5,690 nucleotides of DNA from Rickettsia typhi (GTDB lineage: Bacteria > Pseudomonadota > Gammaproteobacteria > Burkholderiales > Burkholderiaceae_C). Below the pieces are notes generated by a model that made no database searches, was not told the origin of the DNA, and was given only the letters and a program-made list of their open reading frames with translations. Made by a program: the position numbers and the translations under genes. Positions within the stretch are counted from its first letter, which is position 1. Each line of letters begins with the position of its first letter. Positions 1 to 5,690 of the stretch are shown here, one piece after another. The stretch covers positions 1 through 5,690 of the forward strand of contig CALPPP020000094.1 of the NCBI GenBank assembly GCA_943325485.2. Direction: 5' to 3'.

Positions 1-733
1 AAGGCAGCACATCTTGGTAAGCGCTTTGTTCGCCATGCAAAGCCTTGGGGCCGATGATGCTTAAACGCTCGGGGCAAGACACCTTGCTCCACACATTGTC
101 ATGCTCATGCATGAACTTCATGAACAAACTGAACTCGGGTCCATCCACAGGCTGCTGCACATTGGGCCTGCCCATGTGGTCAACCACCACGGTGGTGGGC
201 AACGCGGTGAAGAAGTCCCACAACTCGGGCAGGTCCACTGACTCAAAATAAATGACCACATGCCAGCCCCAGGATTTGATGCGCTGGGCGATTTCCATCA
301 ACTCGTCTTTGGGCGTGAAGTCGACCAAACGTTTGACGAAATTGAAACGTACCCCGCGCACACCTGCCTCGTGCATGTCTTGCAAGGCTTGGTCGGTCAC
401 GTCCCGCTTGACAGTCGCCACACCACGCGCCCTGCCCTGCGAATGCCGCAAAGCATCCACCAAAGCACGGTTGTCAGCGCCGTGGCAAGTGGCTTGCACG
501 ATCACGTTCTTGTCAAAACCCAAATGGTCACGCAGCGCAAACAACTGTTCCTTTGAAGCATCACAAGGGGTGTACTTGCGCTCGGGCGCGTAAGGAAACT
601 CTTCACCTGGGCCAAACACATGGCAATGCGCATCCACCGCACCAGCAGGTAGCACAAACCGCGGCTTGGCAGGGCCATCGAACCAGTCCAGCCAGCCATC
701 AGTTTTGGTGAAATCACCAGAAGTAGGTTTCAT
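1..733 (-). CDS. ligI: 2-pyrone-4,6-dicarboxylate hydrolase (LigI/PmdD), C-terminus beyond window
   Basis: This gene encodes a cytoplasmic hydrolase that opens the lactone 2-pyrone-4,6-dicarboxylate to 4-oxalomesaconate in the protocatechuate 4,5-cleavage pathway. It belongs to the metal-independent branch of the amidohydrolase superfamily (COG3618). The first 244 codons lie in the window. The family is about 290 residues, so roughly 50 residues are missing, including the strand-8 catalytic Asp (D248 in Sphingobium SYK-6 LigI). Visible landmarks are VDAHCHVFGP with the HxH pair at residues 36 and 38, VRGVRFNFVKR near 125-135, and DHMGRP at 185-190, whose His186 fits His180 of SYK-6 LigI. The ATG at 733 lies 4 nt after the ligK stop and gives the expected N-terminal length, but no clear Shine-Dalgarno precedes it, so translation probably depends on coupling to ligK. 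The truncation is only the window edge. The assignment is strong from motifs and neighbours. Confidence 0.93.
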   Translation of the reverse strand, partial: MKPTSGDFTKTDGWLDWFDGPAKPRFVLPAGAVDAHCHVFGPGEEFPYAPERKYTPCDASKEQLFALRDHLGFDKNVIVQATCHGADNRALVDALRHSQGRARGVATVKRDVTDQALQDMHEAGVRGVRFNFVKRLVDFTPKDELMEIAQRIKSWGWHVVIYFESVDLPELWDFFTALPTTVVVDHMGRPNVQQPVDGPEFSLFMKFMHEHDNVWSKVSCPERLSIIGPKALHGEQSAYQDVLP

Positions 734-737
734 GGTC

Positions 738-1424
738 TTAATCGATGTAATTCAAGCCAGCCTTGGCCAGTGGTTCGCGCATGTTGTACATGTCCAAGCC
801 TAAGACACCCGAAGCCAGTTTGGCGCGCTTTTCACCTTCATTGGCTTCGCGGGCAGCTGCCGCATCAGCCACTTGCTGCGCGATGCTGGCCGGCACTACC
901 ACCACACCATCGTCGTCAGCCAAGATGGCGTCACCAGCGTTCACCGCAGCACCGGCACACACCACAGGCACATTCACAGAACCTAACGTGGCTTTGATCG
1001 TGCCCTTGGCGCTGATGGCACGGCTCCACACGGGAAACCCCATCTGCGTGAGTTCTGCCACGTCGCGCACACCTGCATCAATGATGAGCGCACGTGCGCC
1101 GCGGGCCATGAAAGAGGTGGCCAACAAGTCACCGAAATAGCCATCGGTGCAGGGTGCGGTGATAGCCGCCACCACAATATCACCAGGTTGGATTTGTTCT
1201 GCCGCCACGTGCATCATCCAGTTGTCACCGGGGTGAAGCAACACGGTGACAGCGGTACCTGACACACGGGCACCGGTATAGATGGGGCGCATGATGGTGT
1301 GCATCAAACCTAAACGGCCCATGGCTTCATGAACCGTTGCCACACCGTAAAGCCCAAGCTGCTCGACCGCGCCTCTGTCGGCACGTTGGATATGGCGTTT
1401 GACGGTTCCTAGGGGGTAATGCAT
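738..1424 (-). CDS. ligK: 4-carboxy-4-hydroxy-2-oxoadipate aldolase (LigK/PmdF/GalC)
   Basis: This 228-residue protein is a divalent-metal-dependent class II aldolase of the HMG/CHA aldolase family. It cleaves 4-carboxy-4-hydroxy-2-oxoadipate to pyruvate and oxaloacetate, the last step of the 4,5-cleavage pathway; family members also cleave 4-hydroxy-4-methyl-2-oxoglutarate and can decarboxylate oxaloacetate. The active-site signature is visible: GD at 98-99, then about 20 residues later GVRD, with Arg120 for pyruvate binding and Asp121 for the metal. A C-terminal EGEKR stretch at 196-200 can supply the Glu contributed across the subunit interface. This C-terminal extension and the total length separate it from RraA, the shorter RNase E regulator with the same fold that is a common misannotation. 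The start is supported by an AAGGA site 7 nt upstream and by the 1-nt gap to the ligJ stop. The stop lies 4 nt before ligI. Confidence 0.94.
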   Translation of the reverse strand: MHYPLGTVKRHIQRADRGAVEQLGLYGVATVHEAMGRLGLMHTIMRPIYTGARVSGTAVTVLLHPGDNWMMHVAAEQIQPGDIVVAAITAPCTDGYFGDLLATSFMARGARALIIDAGVRDVAELTQMGFPVWSRAISAKGTIKATLGSVNVPVVCAGAAVNAGDAILADDDGVVVVPASIAQQVADAAAAREANEGEKRAKLASGVLGLDMYNMREPLAKAGLNYID

Positions 1425-1425
1425 C

Positions 1426-2460
1426 TCAAAGTCCTTTCTGTTTCAAACGTGTGTCCAAGCGTGGAAACACGCGGCGCACATTGGCTTCATAAATCTGGTG
1501 ACGGTCAGCGTCGCTCAGCAACGTACTGGCTTGGATATAGCGCTTGGTGTCATCGTAATAGTGTCCTGTTTGGGGATCAATGCCACGCACTGCACCAATC
1601 ATCTCTGAAGCAAACAACACATTTTTCACAGGAATGACAGTGTTCAACAAATCGATGCCCGGTTGGTGGTACACACAGGTATCAAAGAAGATGTTGTTGA
1701 GCAAATGGTCTTCAAGCAAGGGTTTTTTCAGCTCTTGGGCCAGGCCTCTGAAGCGTCCCCAGTGGTAGGGAACTGCACCGCCGCCGTGGGGAATCAAAAA
1801 TTTCAAGGTGGGGAAGTCTTTGAACAAATCGCTGGTCAGGCACTGCATAAAGGCTGTGGTGTCGGCATTGAGGTAATGCGCCCCCGTGGTGTGAAAACAC
1901 GCATTGCAACTGGTGGACACATGGATCATGGCTGGCAAGTCGTACTCCACCATTTTTTCGTAAATGGGGTACCAGTGTTTGTCACTTAAAGGGGGCGAGG
2001 TCCAATGACCACCAGAGGGGTCTGGGTTCAGGTTGATGCCGACCGCGCCATAGTCTTTGACGCACTTTTCCAGTTCAGGGATACACGTGGCCGGGTCAAC
2101 ACCGGGTGACTGCGGCAACATGGCAACAGGCACAAAATGGTCTGGAAACAAGGAAGACACCCTGAAGCACAGTTCGTTGCAAATCGCCGCCCATGTGCTG
2201 GAAACTGCAAAGTCGCCAATATGGTGCGCCATGAAGGAAGCGCGCGGCGAAAACAAAGTGATGTCACTGCCCCGCTCTTTCATCAACTTGAGCTGATTGG
2301 TTTCGATGCTGTGGCGCAGCTCGTCATCGCTGATCTTCAAGTCTGACGCCTTTGGCTTCAGCGATGGGTCTTTGATGCCCGCGATTTGTTGGTTGCGCCA
2401 ATCTTCCAATGCTTTGGGCGCTGTGGTGTAGTGACCGTGGCAGTCAATGATCAAACTCAT
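1426..2460 (-). CDS. ligJ: 4-oxalomesaconate hydratase, amidohydrolase type (LigJ/PmdE)
   Basis: This 344-residue zinc enzyme of the amidohydrolase superfamily (COG2159) adds water to the isomerised 4-oxalomesaconate, giving 4-carboxy-4-hydroxy-2-oxoadipate for LigK. As I recall it, the SYK-6 LigJ active site (H6, H8, H178, H223, E284) maps here with a constant offset of two: HGH at His8 and His10, His180 in MIHVS, His225 in IPHGGG, and Glu286 in FASEM. The set appears intact. The protein is of LigJ type, not the unrelated PIG-L-type GalB used by Pseudomonas putida. The ORF extends to an ATG at 2481, but 2460 is the better start. It forms an ATGA overlap with the ligU stop, has GGAG 7 nt upstream, and places the first strand (SLIIDCHGH) at the N-terminus as in the family. 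The stop is 1 nt before ligK, so the two are probably co-translated. Confidence 0.93.
   Translation of the reverse strand: MSLIIDCHGHYTTAPKALEDWRNQQIAGIKDPSLKPKASDLKISDDELRHSIETNQLKLMKERGSDITLFSPRASFMAHHIGDFAVSSTWAAICNELCFRVSSLFPDHFVPVAMLPQSPGVDPATCIPELEKCVKDYGAVGINLNPDPSGGHWTSPPLSDKHWYPIYEKMVEYDLPAMIHVSTSCNACFHTTGAHYLNADTTAFMQCLTSDLFKDFPTLKFLIPHGGGAVPYHWGRFRGLAQELKKPLLEDHLLNNIFFDTCVYHQPGIDLLNTVIPVKNVLFASEMIGAVRGIDPQTGHYYDDTKRYIQASTLLSDADRHQIYEANVRRVFPRLDTRLKQKGL
1432..1436 (-). promoter_or_regulatory. Ribosome binding site of ligK
   Basis: AAGGA lies in the last codons of ligJ, 7 nt before the ligK ATG at 1424. With the 1-nt gap between stop and start it supports coupled translation of ligJ and ligK. 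Confidence 0.7.
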
Positions 2461-3635
2461 GTCTTGTCTCCAGAATTCCAAACAGTGGCAGGCACCATGG
2501 CCTCGCCGCGCATGATGAGCCGCGCTGTGCGCAACAACGCAGCTTGCGTCACCTCATGACCACCGGGCAAGTGGGGGGCAGCGCGTGTTTGCAAGGCCAC
2601 GCTGAACTCGCCGGTGGGATGCTCTACCGACAAGGCCTGATGGTCGCCGGCTTGCATCACCGCCACGCCTTCGCACACCGAGCCTTGCAATACACAGGCC
2701 GTACCCACAGTGACAGCTGCCAGCACACCTATGGCGTCATGACAAACATGGGGGATGAAGCTGCGGGTGGTCAATGCACCGCCGTTCACAGGCGGGGCAA
2801 TCAAAGTCATTTTGGGGTAGTTCTTGGCGCTGACATCGCCCAAGCCCATCAACAACGAGACTTGCAAGCGCAGGGCCTCGATTCGAGTTTTGAGTTCAGT
2901 ATCTGCATTCAACACATCGACAGATTCATAAGCTGTGCGTCCCAAGTCGCTGGCTTTGAAAAGGACCAAAGGCATGCCGTTGTCAATGCAAGTGACGTCA
3001 ATCGTGAATGGCTCAAAGCCGCTGTGTTTATCGGTGGGCGCTACATGAACTCGGTCTTTCACATTGCCAGTCGGCAGCAAACCGCTGCACACCGAGCCAG
3101 CTGTGTCAAGGAAGTTGATGGTGATGGGTGCTGAGGTACCCGGCGAGCCGTCAATACGCGCATCGCCTTGGTCAGCGACAAAACGTTGGCCATCAGGACC
3201 CATGGGTGTTTGCACCGTGATGTCGCATTGCATAGCAGTGTTGAGGGTCAGTACCCGCAAAGTGGTGCTGTCGGTTTGTGCTTTCACCATGCCAGACGCG
3301 AGTGCAAAAGGCACGACTGCGGCCAACATATTGCCGCAGTTGGGCGTGGTGTCTACCGTGTCTTTGTCGGGTTGCAGTTGAGCAAACAGAAAATCAAGGT
3401 CAACACCTTGGGTAGTACTGGGTCGAACGATGCCTACTTTGCTGGTGAGTGGGTGCGCGCCACCCATGCCATCGATTTGTCGTTTATCCGGCGAGCCCAT
3501 GATGGCCAAGAGCACACGGTCACGTGTGGCCGTGTCCGTGGGCAAGTCGGCTTCTTTGAAAAATGGACCCTTGGAGGTGCCACCTCGCATGTACATGCAG
3601 GGAATGGCGTAAGGGGGTTGAGGCAAAGGGTTCAT
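2457..3635 (-). CDS. ligU: 4-oxalomesaconate tautomerase/isomerase, PrpF family (LigU/PmdU/GalD)
   Basis: This 392-residue PrpF-family protein has the diaminopimelate-epimerase-like two-domain fold. Its predicted role is isomerisation of 4-oxalomesaconate from LigI into the form LigJ hydrates; the reaction was called a tautomerisation in P. putida GalD and an allylic isomerisation in LigU. The N-terminus carries the family motif MYMRGGTSKG (14-23), and TPNCGNM lies at 97-103. Lys66 and Cys100 fall at exactly the residue numbers I remember for the key residues of Novosphingobium LigU, which supports both the function and this start. The ORF runs open to an ATG at 3722, but those 29 extra residues lie inside pilD, are hydrophobic and Cys-rich, and are not family-like. 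No good Shine-Dalgarno precedes 3635. Other PrpF proteins act on methylaconitate, so the substrate call rests largely on the neighbours. Confidence 0.9.
   Translation of the reverse strand: MNPLPQPPYAIPCMYMRGGTSKGPFFKEADLPTDTATRDRVLLAIMGSPDKRQIDGMGGAHPLTSKVGIVRPSTTQGVDLDFLFAQLQPDKDTVDTTPNCGNMLAAVVPFALASGMVKAQTDSTTLRVLTLNTAMQCDITVQTPMGPDGQRFVADQGDARIDGSPGTSAPITINFLDTAGSVCSGLLPTGNVKDRVHVAPTDKHSGFEPFTIDVTCIDNGMPLVLFKASDLGRTAYESVDVLNADTELKTRIEALRLQVSLLMGLGDVSAKNYPKMTLIAPPVNGGALTTRSFIPHVCHDAIGVLAAVTVGTACVLQGSVCEGVAVMQAGDHQALSVEHPTGEFSVALQTRAAPHLPGGHEVTQAALLRTARLIMRGEAMVPATVWNSGDKT
2468..2471 (-). promoter_or_regulatory. Ribosome binding site of ligJ
   Basis: GGAG lies in the 3' end of ligU, 7 nt before the ATG at 2460 that overlaps the ligU stop as ATGA. 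It fixes the ligJ start at 2460; the longer alternative from 2481 would begin upstream of this site. Confidence 0.75.
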
Positions 3636-3648
3636 AGCTACAAAGAGA

Positions 3649-4494
3649 TTAAAAGGAATACAAACCGCTGTGCAAATCGACCGCAGCACACACAAGACCC
3701 GCCAAAACCAAATAAGGGCCAAACGGCAAAGGCTCGCCGGCTTTCAAACTCCCACGCCAACGCATTGCCAAAGCCACGATCACGCCCAACAGCGAAGCCA
3801 TGAGCAAAACCATGGGCAAGGCCAGCCAACCCAACCAAGCACCCAAGGCCGCCAACAATTTGTAATCGCCCTCACCCATGCCTTGCTTGCCTGTGATGAG
3901 CTTGAAGACAGTTTGCACCACCCACAACACGCCATACCCTGCTGCGGCGCCCCACACGCTTTGCATAAGAGGCAGTTGAATCACTCCGATAGAAGCACAC
4001 AAGATACCCGCCCACAACAAGGGCAAGGTCAAGCTGTCTGGCAGCAACATGGTGTCTGCGTCAATCAAGGCCAAGGTCAGCAGCGCACTGCCAAAACCAG
4101 CCCATGCCAAGGCCTCGACAGAAAACCCCCAACGCCAAGCACAAAACCCCCAGAGCAAGGCCACAGTCAGCTCCACCAAGGGGTAGCGCACAGACACCGC
4201 CACACCACAATGACCACACTTGCCCTTGAGCCAAAGGTAACTCAAGACAGGAACCAGGTCACGCATACGCAAAGGTGTTTTGCAAGCAGGGCAATGCGAG
4301 CGAGGTGTGAACAAATTGAAAGCCTCTGCTGGCTCGCTGGGGGCTTCTTGAAGTTGAGCGCAGTCAGCTTCCCATTGGCGTTGCATCATCAAAGGCAAAC
4401 GCCACACCACCACATTGAGAAAGCTGCCCAATTGCAAACCTATGAGTGCTGCCAAAAAACAGCCCAGATAAGTGTGAGAAAACAATAGATCCAT
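3649..4494 (-). CDS. pilD: Prepilin peptidase / N-methyltransferase (A24 family, PilD)
   Basis: This 281-residue inner-membrane aspartic protease cleaves the leader peptides of type IV pilins and type II secretion pseudopilins and N-methylates the new first residue. The N-terminal methylase domain starts with a membrane segment and SFLNVVVWRLP (24-34). It then carries two cysteine pairs, CPAC (68-71) and CGHC (93-96), which bind zinc in this family. The A24 domain has several hydrophobic segments from about residue 105 to 275. The catalytic aspartates lie in IDADTMLLPD (first Asp145) and GEGD (Asp210), and FGPYLVLAG (258-266) is the usual C-terminal motif. The protein looks full length and active. 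AAGGA 7 nt before the ATG and the 3-nt gap from livF support the start. PilD usually sits with pilB, pilC and coaE; here it lies between a Liv-type transporter and a catabolic cluster, which is odd. Confidence 0.95.
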   Translation of the reverse strand: MDLLFSHTYLGCFLAALIGLQLGSFLNVVVWRLPLMMQRQWEADCAQLQEAPSEPAEAFNLFTPRSHCPACKTPLRMRDLVPVLSYLWLKGKCGHCGVAVSVRYPLVELTVALLWGFCAWRWGFSVEALAWAGFGSALLTLALIDADTMLLPDSLTLPLLWAGILCASIGVIQLPLMQSVWGAAAGYGVLWVVQTVFKLITGKQGMGEGDYKLLAALGAWLGWLALPMVLLMASLLGVIVALAMRWRGSLKAGEPLPFGPYLVLAGLVCAAVDLHSGLYSF

Positions 4495-4497
4495 GTG

Positions 4498-5211
4498 TCA
4501 ATCCTTAGGGACCGCAATACCCAGCAAGCTGTCTAGCAACGCAGGCTGTGTTATTAAGTCTGAAGCTGAACCACGGTGAATGACACGTCCCTGGTCCAGC
4601 ACCACGGCTTGGTGACTGATGGCCAATATCGCTTGGGGGTGTTGTTCGACGATGATGGCCGACAGACCTTCATCCCGAGTGATACGTGCAATGGCCCGTA
4701 GCAACTCCTCCACGATGATGGGAGCCAAGCCCTCTAGAGGTTCATCCAGCAACAAAAGCCTAGGGTTGAGCACCAAGGCCCGACCAACGGCCAACATCTG
4801 CTGCTCACCGCCCGAGAGTTGATTGCCCATATTGCTTTTACGCTCGGCCAAGCGCGGAAACATCTCAAACACACGCGAAGGTGTCCAAGCACCTGGTCTG
4901 GCAACCGCGGTCAGGTTTTCCAACACCGTGAGCGATTTGAAAATATCACGTTCTTGGGGAACCCAGCCAATGCCGGCTGCCGCCCTTTGGTGTGAAGCCA
5001 AGGTGTGCAAAGCCTCGCCGCCCAAAAGAATACGACCCCCGTGCTGGCGGGCTGCACCCGCAATGGTGTTGATAAGAGTAGTTTTTCCCGTGCCATTGCG
5101 CCCCAAGAGCGCCAGTGTTTCGCCTTGCGCCAATGACAAACAGACATCATGCAAGATGACCGCTTCACCGTAGCCAGCAGTCAGGTTGTCAATGTGTAGC
5201 AACTCAGCCAT
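4498..5211 (-). CDS. livF: Branched-chain-amino-acid-type ABC transporter ATPase, LivF family
   Basis: This 237-residue nucleotide-binding subunit of a HAAT-type importer works with LivG on the inner face of the membrane and with LivH/LivM permeases not in the window. Its motifs are complete: Walker A GRNGTGKTT (37-45), Q-loop Gln86 in WVPQ, signature LSGGEQQ (132-138), Walker B LLLLDEP (152-158), and an H-loop His191 in VEQH. E. coli LivF as I recall it has Glu and Asn at the last two loop positions, so this is not its close orthologue. The substrate cannot be read from an ATPase. Adjacency to protocatechuate-pathway genes suggests an aromatic acid, which is inference. The ORF is open to 5253, but the ATG at 5211 has GGAGG 5 nt upstream, gives the normal family N-terminus, and overlaps the end of livG by 8 nt. 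The stop lies 3 nt before pilD. Confidence 0.93.
   Translation of the reverse strand: MAELLHIDNLTAGYGEAVILHDVCLSLAQGETLALLGRNGTGKTTLINTIAGAARQHGGRILLGGEALHTLASHQRAAAGIGWVPQERDIFKSLTVLENLTAVARPGAWTPSRVFEMFPRLAERKSNMGNQLSGGEQQMLAVGRALVLNPRLLLLDEPLEGLAPIIVEELLRAIARITRDEGLSAIIVEQHPQAILAISHQAVVLDQGRVIHRGSASDLITQPALLDSLLGIAVPKD
4502..4506 (-). promoter_or_regulatory. Ribosome binding site of pilD
   Basis: AAGGA lies in the last codons of livF, 7 nt before the pilD ATG at 4494. PilD therefore has its own initiation signal while depending on the livF transcript unless a promoter lies within livF. Confidence 0.7.
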
Positions 5212-5690
5212 GCTTGCCTCCATGGCCCAAGTAAACCTCGCGCACGCGAGCATCAGCCGCCATCTCTGCAGGTGTGCCTTCTGTCAGCACCGCCCCATTG
5301 ACCATGACTGTCATGCTTTTGGCAAAGCTGAACACCAAGTCCATGTCGTGTTCGATCAGCAAGACGCTCACATCCGCTGGCAATGCCGCCACGGTGCGCA
5401 AAAGCTCTTCACGCTCACCCGCAGGTACACCCGCCACCGGTTCGTCCAGTAAAAGCACACTGGGCTCACATGCCAAGGCGATCGCCATTTCAAGCAAACG
5501 TCGTTTGCCATAGGCGAGTTGCTGCGTCGGTTGATCCATGACTTCAAGCAAGTGGAACTGGCTGAGCAAATCTTCACAACGCTTAGCAACACGCGGGTCA
5601 TGCCCCAGCGGTCGCAGCGCTGCTGCACCCATCCCTAGGCGTTGCGAGACCGCCATGGCCAAAGTTTGCAAAGGTGTGAGCCCGTCAAAC
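5204..5690 (-). CDS. livG: Branched-chain-amino-acid-type ABC transporter ATPase, LivG family, N-terminus beyond window
   Basis: This is the C-terminal 161 residues of the second ATPase of the same importer. LivG proteins are about 250-260 residues, so the N-terminal third, with Walker A and most of the Q-loop region, lies past the right edge. The fragment opens with FDGLTPLQTL, the usual stretch just after the Q-loop. It then shows the LivG-type signature LAYGKRRLLEMAIALA (about 5518 to 5471), Walker B VLLLDEPVAGVP (with GVP where GLN or GLS is common), and the H-loop in LLIEHDMDLVF. The tail, with EGTPAEM and VREVYLGHG, is typical of the family. A TTG at 5671 could be mistaken for a start, but the frame stays open and homologous upstream to the window edge. 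The stop overlaps the livF start by 8 nt, so the two subunits are probably translationally coupled. Confidence 0.93.
   Translation of the reverse strand, partial: FDGLTPLQTLAMAVSQRLGMGAAALRPLGHDPRVAKRCEDLLSQFHLLEVMDQPTQQLAYGKRRLLEMAIALACEPSVLLLDEPVAGVPAGEREELLRTVAALPADVSVLLIEHDMDLVFSFAKSMTVMVNGAVLTEGTPAEMAADARVREVYLGHGGKHG
5217..5221 (-). promoter_or_regulatory. Ribosome binding site of livF
   Basis: A strong GGAGG lies inside the 3' end of livG, 5 nt before the ATG at 5211. It decides the livF start against the upstream in-frame ATGs, including the one at 5223 that overlaps this site and the one at 5253. Confidence 0.8.

Larger units (their letters stand above)
1..5690 (-). other. Probable single transcription unit livGF-pilD-ligU-ligJ-ligK-ligI
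   Basis: All seven genes run in one direction. Junctions from upstream to downstream are an 8-nt overlap (livG/livF), 3-nt gap (livF/pilD), 13-nt gap (pilD/ligU), 4-nt overlap (ligU/ligJ), 1-nt gap (ligJ/ligK) and 4-nt gap (ligK/ligI). No junction has room for a conventional promoter or terminator, so any internal promoter would have to lie in coding sequence. The widest gap, before ligU, is where a separate catabolic promoter inside pilD would be most plausible. Co-transcription is inferred from spacing only. Confidence 0.7.

Noticed and set aside
184..198. Near-perfect 15-bp palindrome CCACCAC-G-GTGGTGG.
   Set aside because: It lies in ligI, where repeated Thr (ACC) and Val (GTG) codons of a beta strand before DHMGRP produce the symmetry. 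There is no sign of an operator there.
3395..3410. Inverted repeat CAAGGT-CAAC-ACCTTG resembling a small hairpin.
   Set aside because: It has 6-bp arms inside ligU with no T tract after it on either strand. It encodes ordinary residues (QGVDL).
3640..3682. Possible promoter in the pilD 3' end (TTGCAC, 17 nt, TTAATC on the minus strand).
   Set aside because: Only about half of the -35 and a third of the -10 consensus positions match, so it is indistinguishable from chance without 5'-end data.
3636..3722. N-terminal 29-residue hydrophobic extension of ligU, which could look like a signal peptide.
   Set aside because: It lies entirely within the pilD coding end and the junction and is Cys/Trp/Phe-rich. 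The family motif begins shortly after the internal Met at 3635, where Lys66/Cys100 numbering also fits.
2544..3803. Two long plus-strand open frames (about 2544-3134 and 3168-3803) opposite ligU and the pilD end.
   Set aside because: They are antisense shadows with no family resemblance, and they lie opposite well-supported genes.
3670..4488. Plus-strand open frame of 272 codons covering almost all of pilD.
   Set aside because: Its product is dominated by Gln, His, Thr and Pro, as expected for the complement of Leu/Ala/Gly/Trp-rich membrane codons. It has no recognisable domain, and pilD on the other strand has full family motifs.
4495..4500. TTGACA on the minus strand at the livF stop, a perfect sigma-70 -35 hexamer.
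   Set aside because: No TATAAT-like element occurs about 17 nt downstream, and the hexamer is formed by the TTG end of the Shine-Dalgarno spacer plus the stop codon region.

Overview
The window is a gene-dense stretch of a bacterial chromosome in which all seven genes lie on the minus strand. No gap exceeds 13 nt, so it reads as one polycistronic unit, or as units fused by read-through. Read 5' to 3' on the minus strand, the order is livG (cut by the right edge), livF, pilD, ligU, ligJ, ligK, ligI (cut by the left edge). The protein types, moderate-to-high GC, purine-rich Shine-Dalgarno sites and pmd-like gene order suggest a betaproteobacterium, probably Comamonadaceae. That placement is an inference from gene content; no marker gene is present.

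Region 1 to 3635 holds four consecutive enzymes of the lower protocatechuate 4,5-cleavage (meta) pathway. 2-Pyrone-4,6-dicarboxylate is hydrolysed by LigI (PmdD) to 4-oxalomesaconate. LigU (PmdU/GalD type) isomerises this, LigJ (PmdE) hydrates the product to 4-carboxy-4-hydroxy-2-oxoadipate, and LigK (PmdF) cleaves that to pyruvate and oxaloacetate. Metal-binding and catalytic residues known from the characterised homologues can be read at matching positions. The order U-E-F-D matches the Comamonas pmdUKEFDABC cluster as I remember it, except that the transporter gene pmdK is absent between U and E. The ring-cleavage dioxygenase (ligAB/pmdAB) and the semialdehyde dehydrogenase (ligC/pmdC) are therefore expected just beyond the left edge.

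Region 3649 to 4494 is a complete canonical prepilin peptidase (PilD). It has both zinc CxxC pairs and both catalytic aspartates. It sits between the transporter and catabolic genes with 3-nt and 13-nt gaps, which is an unexpected place for a type IV pilus/type II secretion gene and is the most unusual feature here.

Region 4498 to 5690 holds the two ATPase subunits of a branched-chain-amino-acid (HAAT/Liv) type ABC importer. By position, they are candidates for uptake of an aromatic acid feeding the pathway. I see no RNA gene, mobile element, CRISPR array, convincing internal promoter or terminator. I found no new biological system; the novelty lies in the arrangement.
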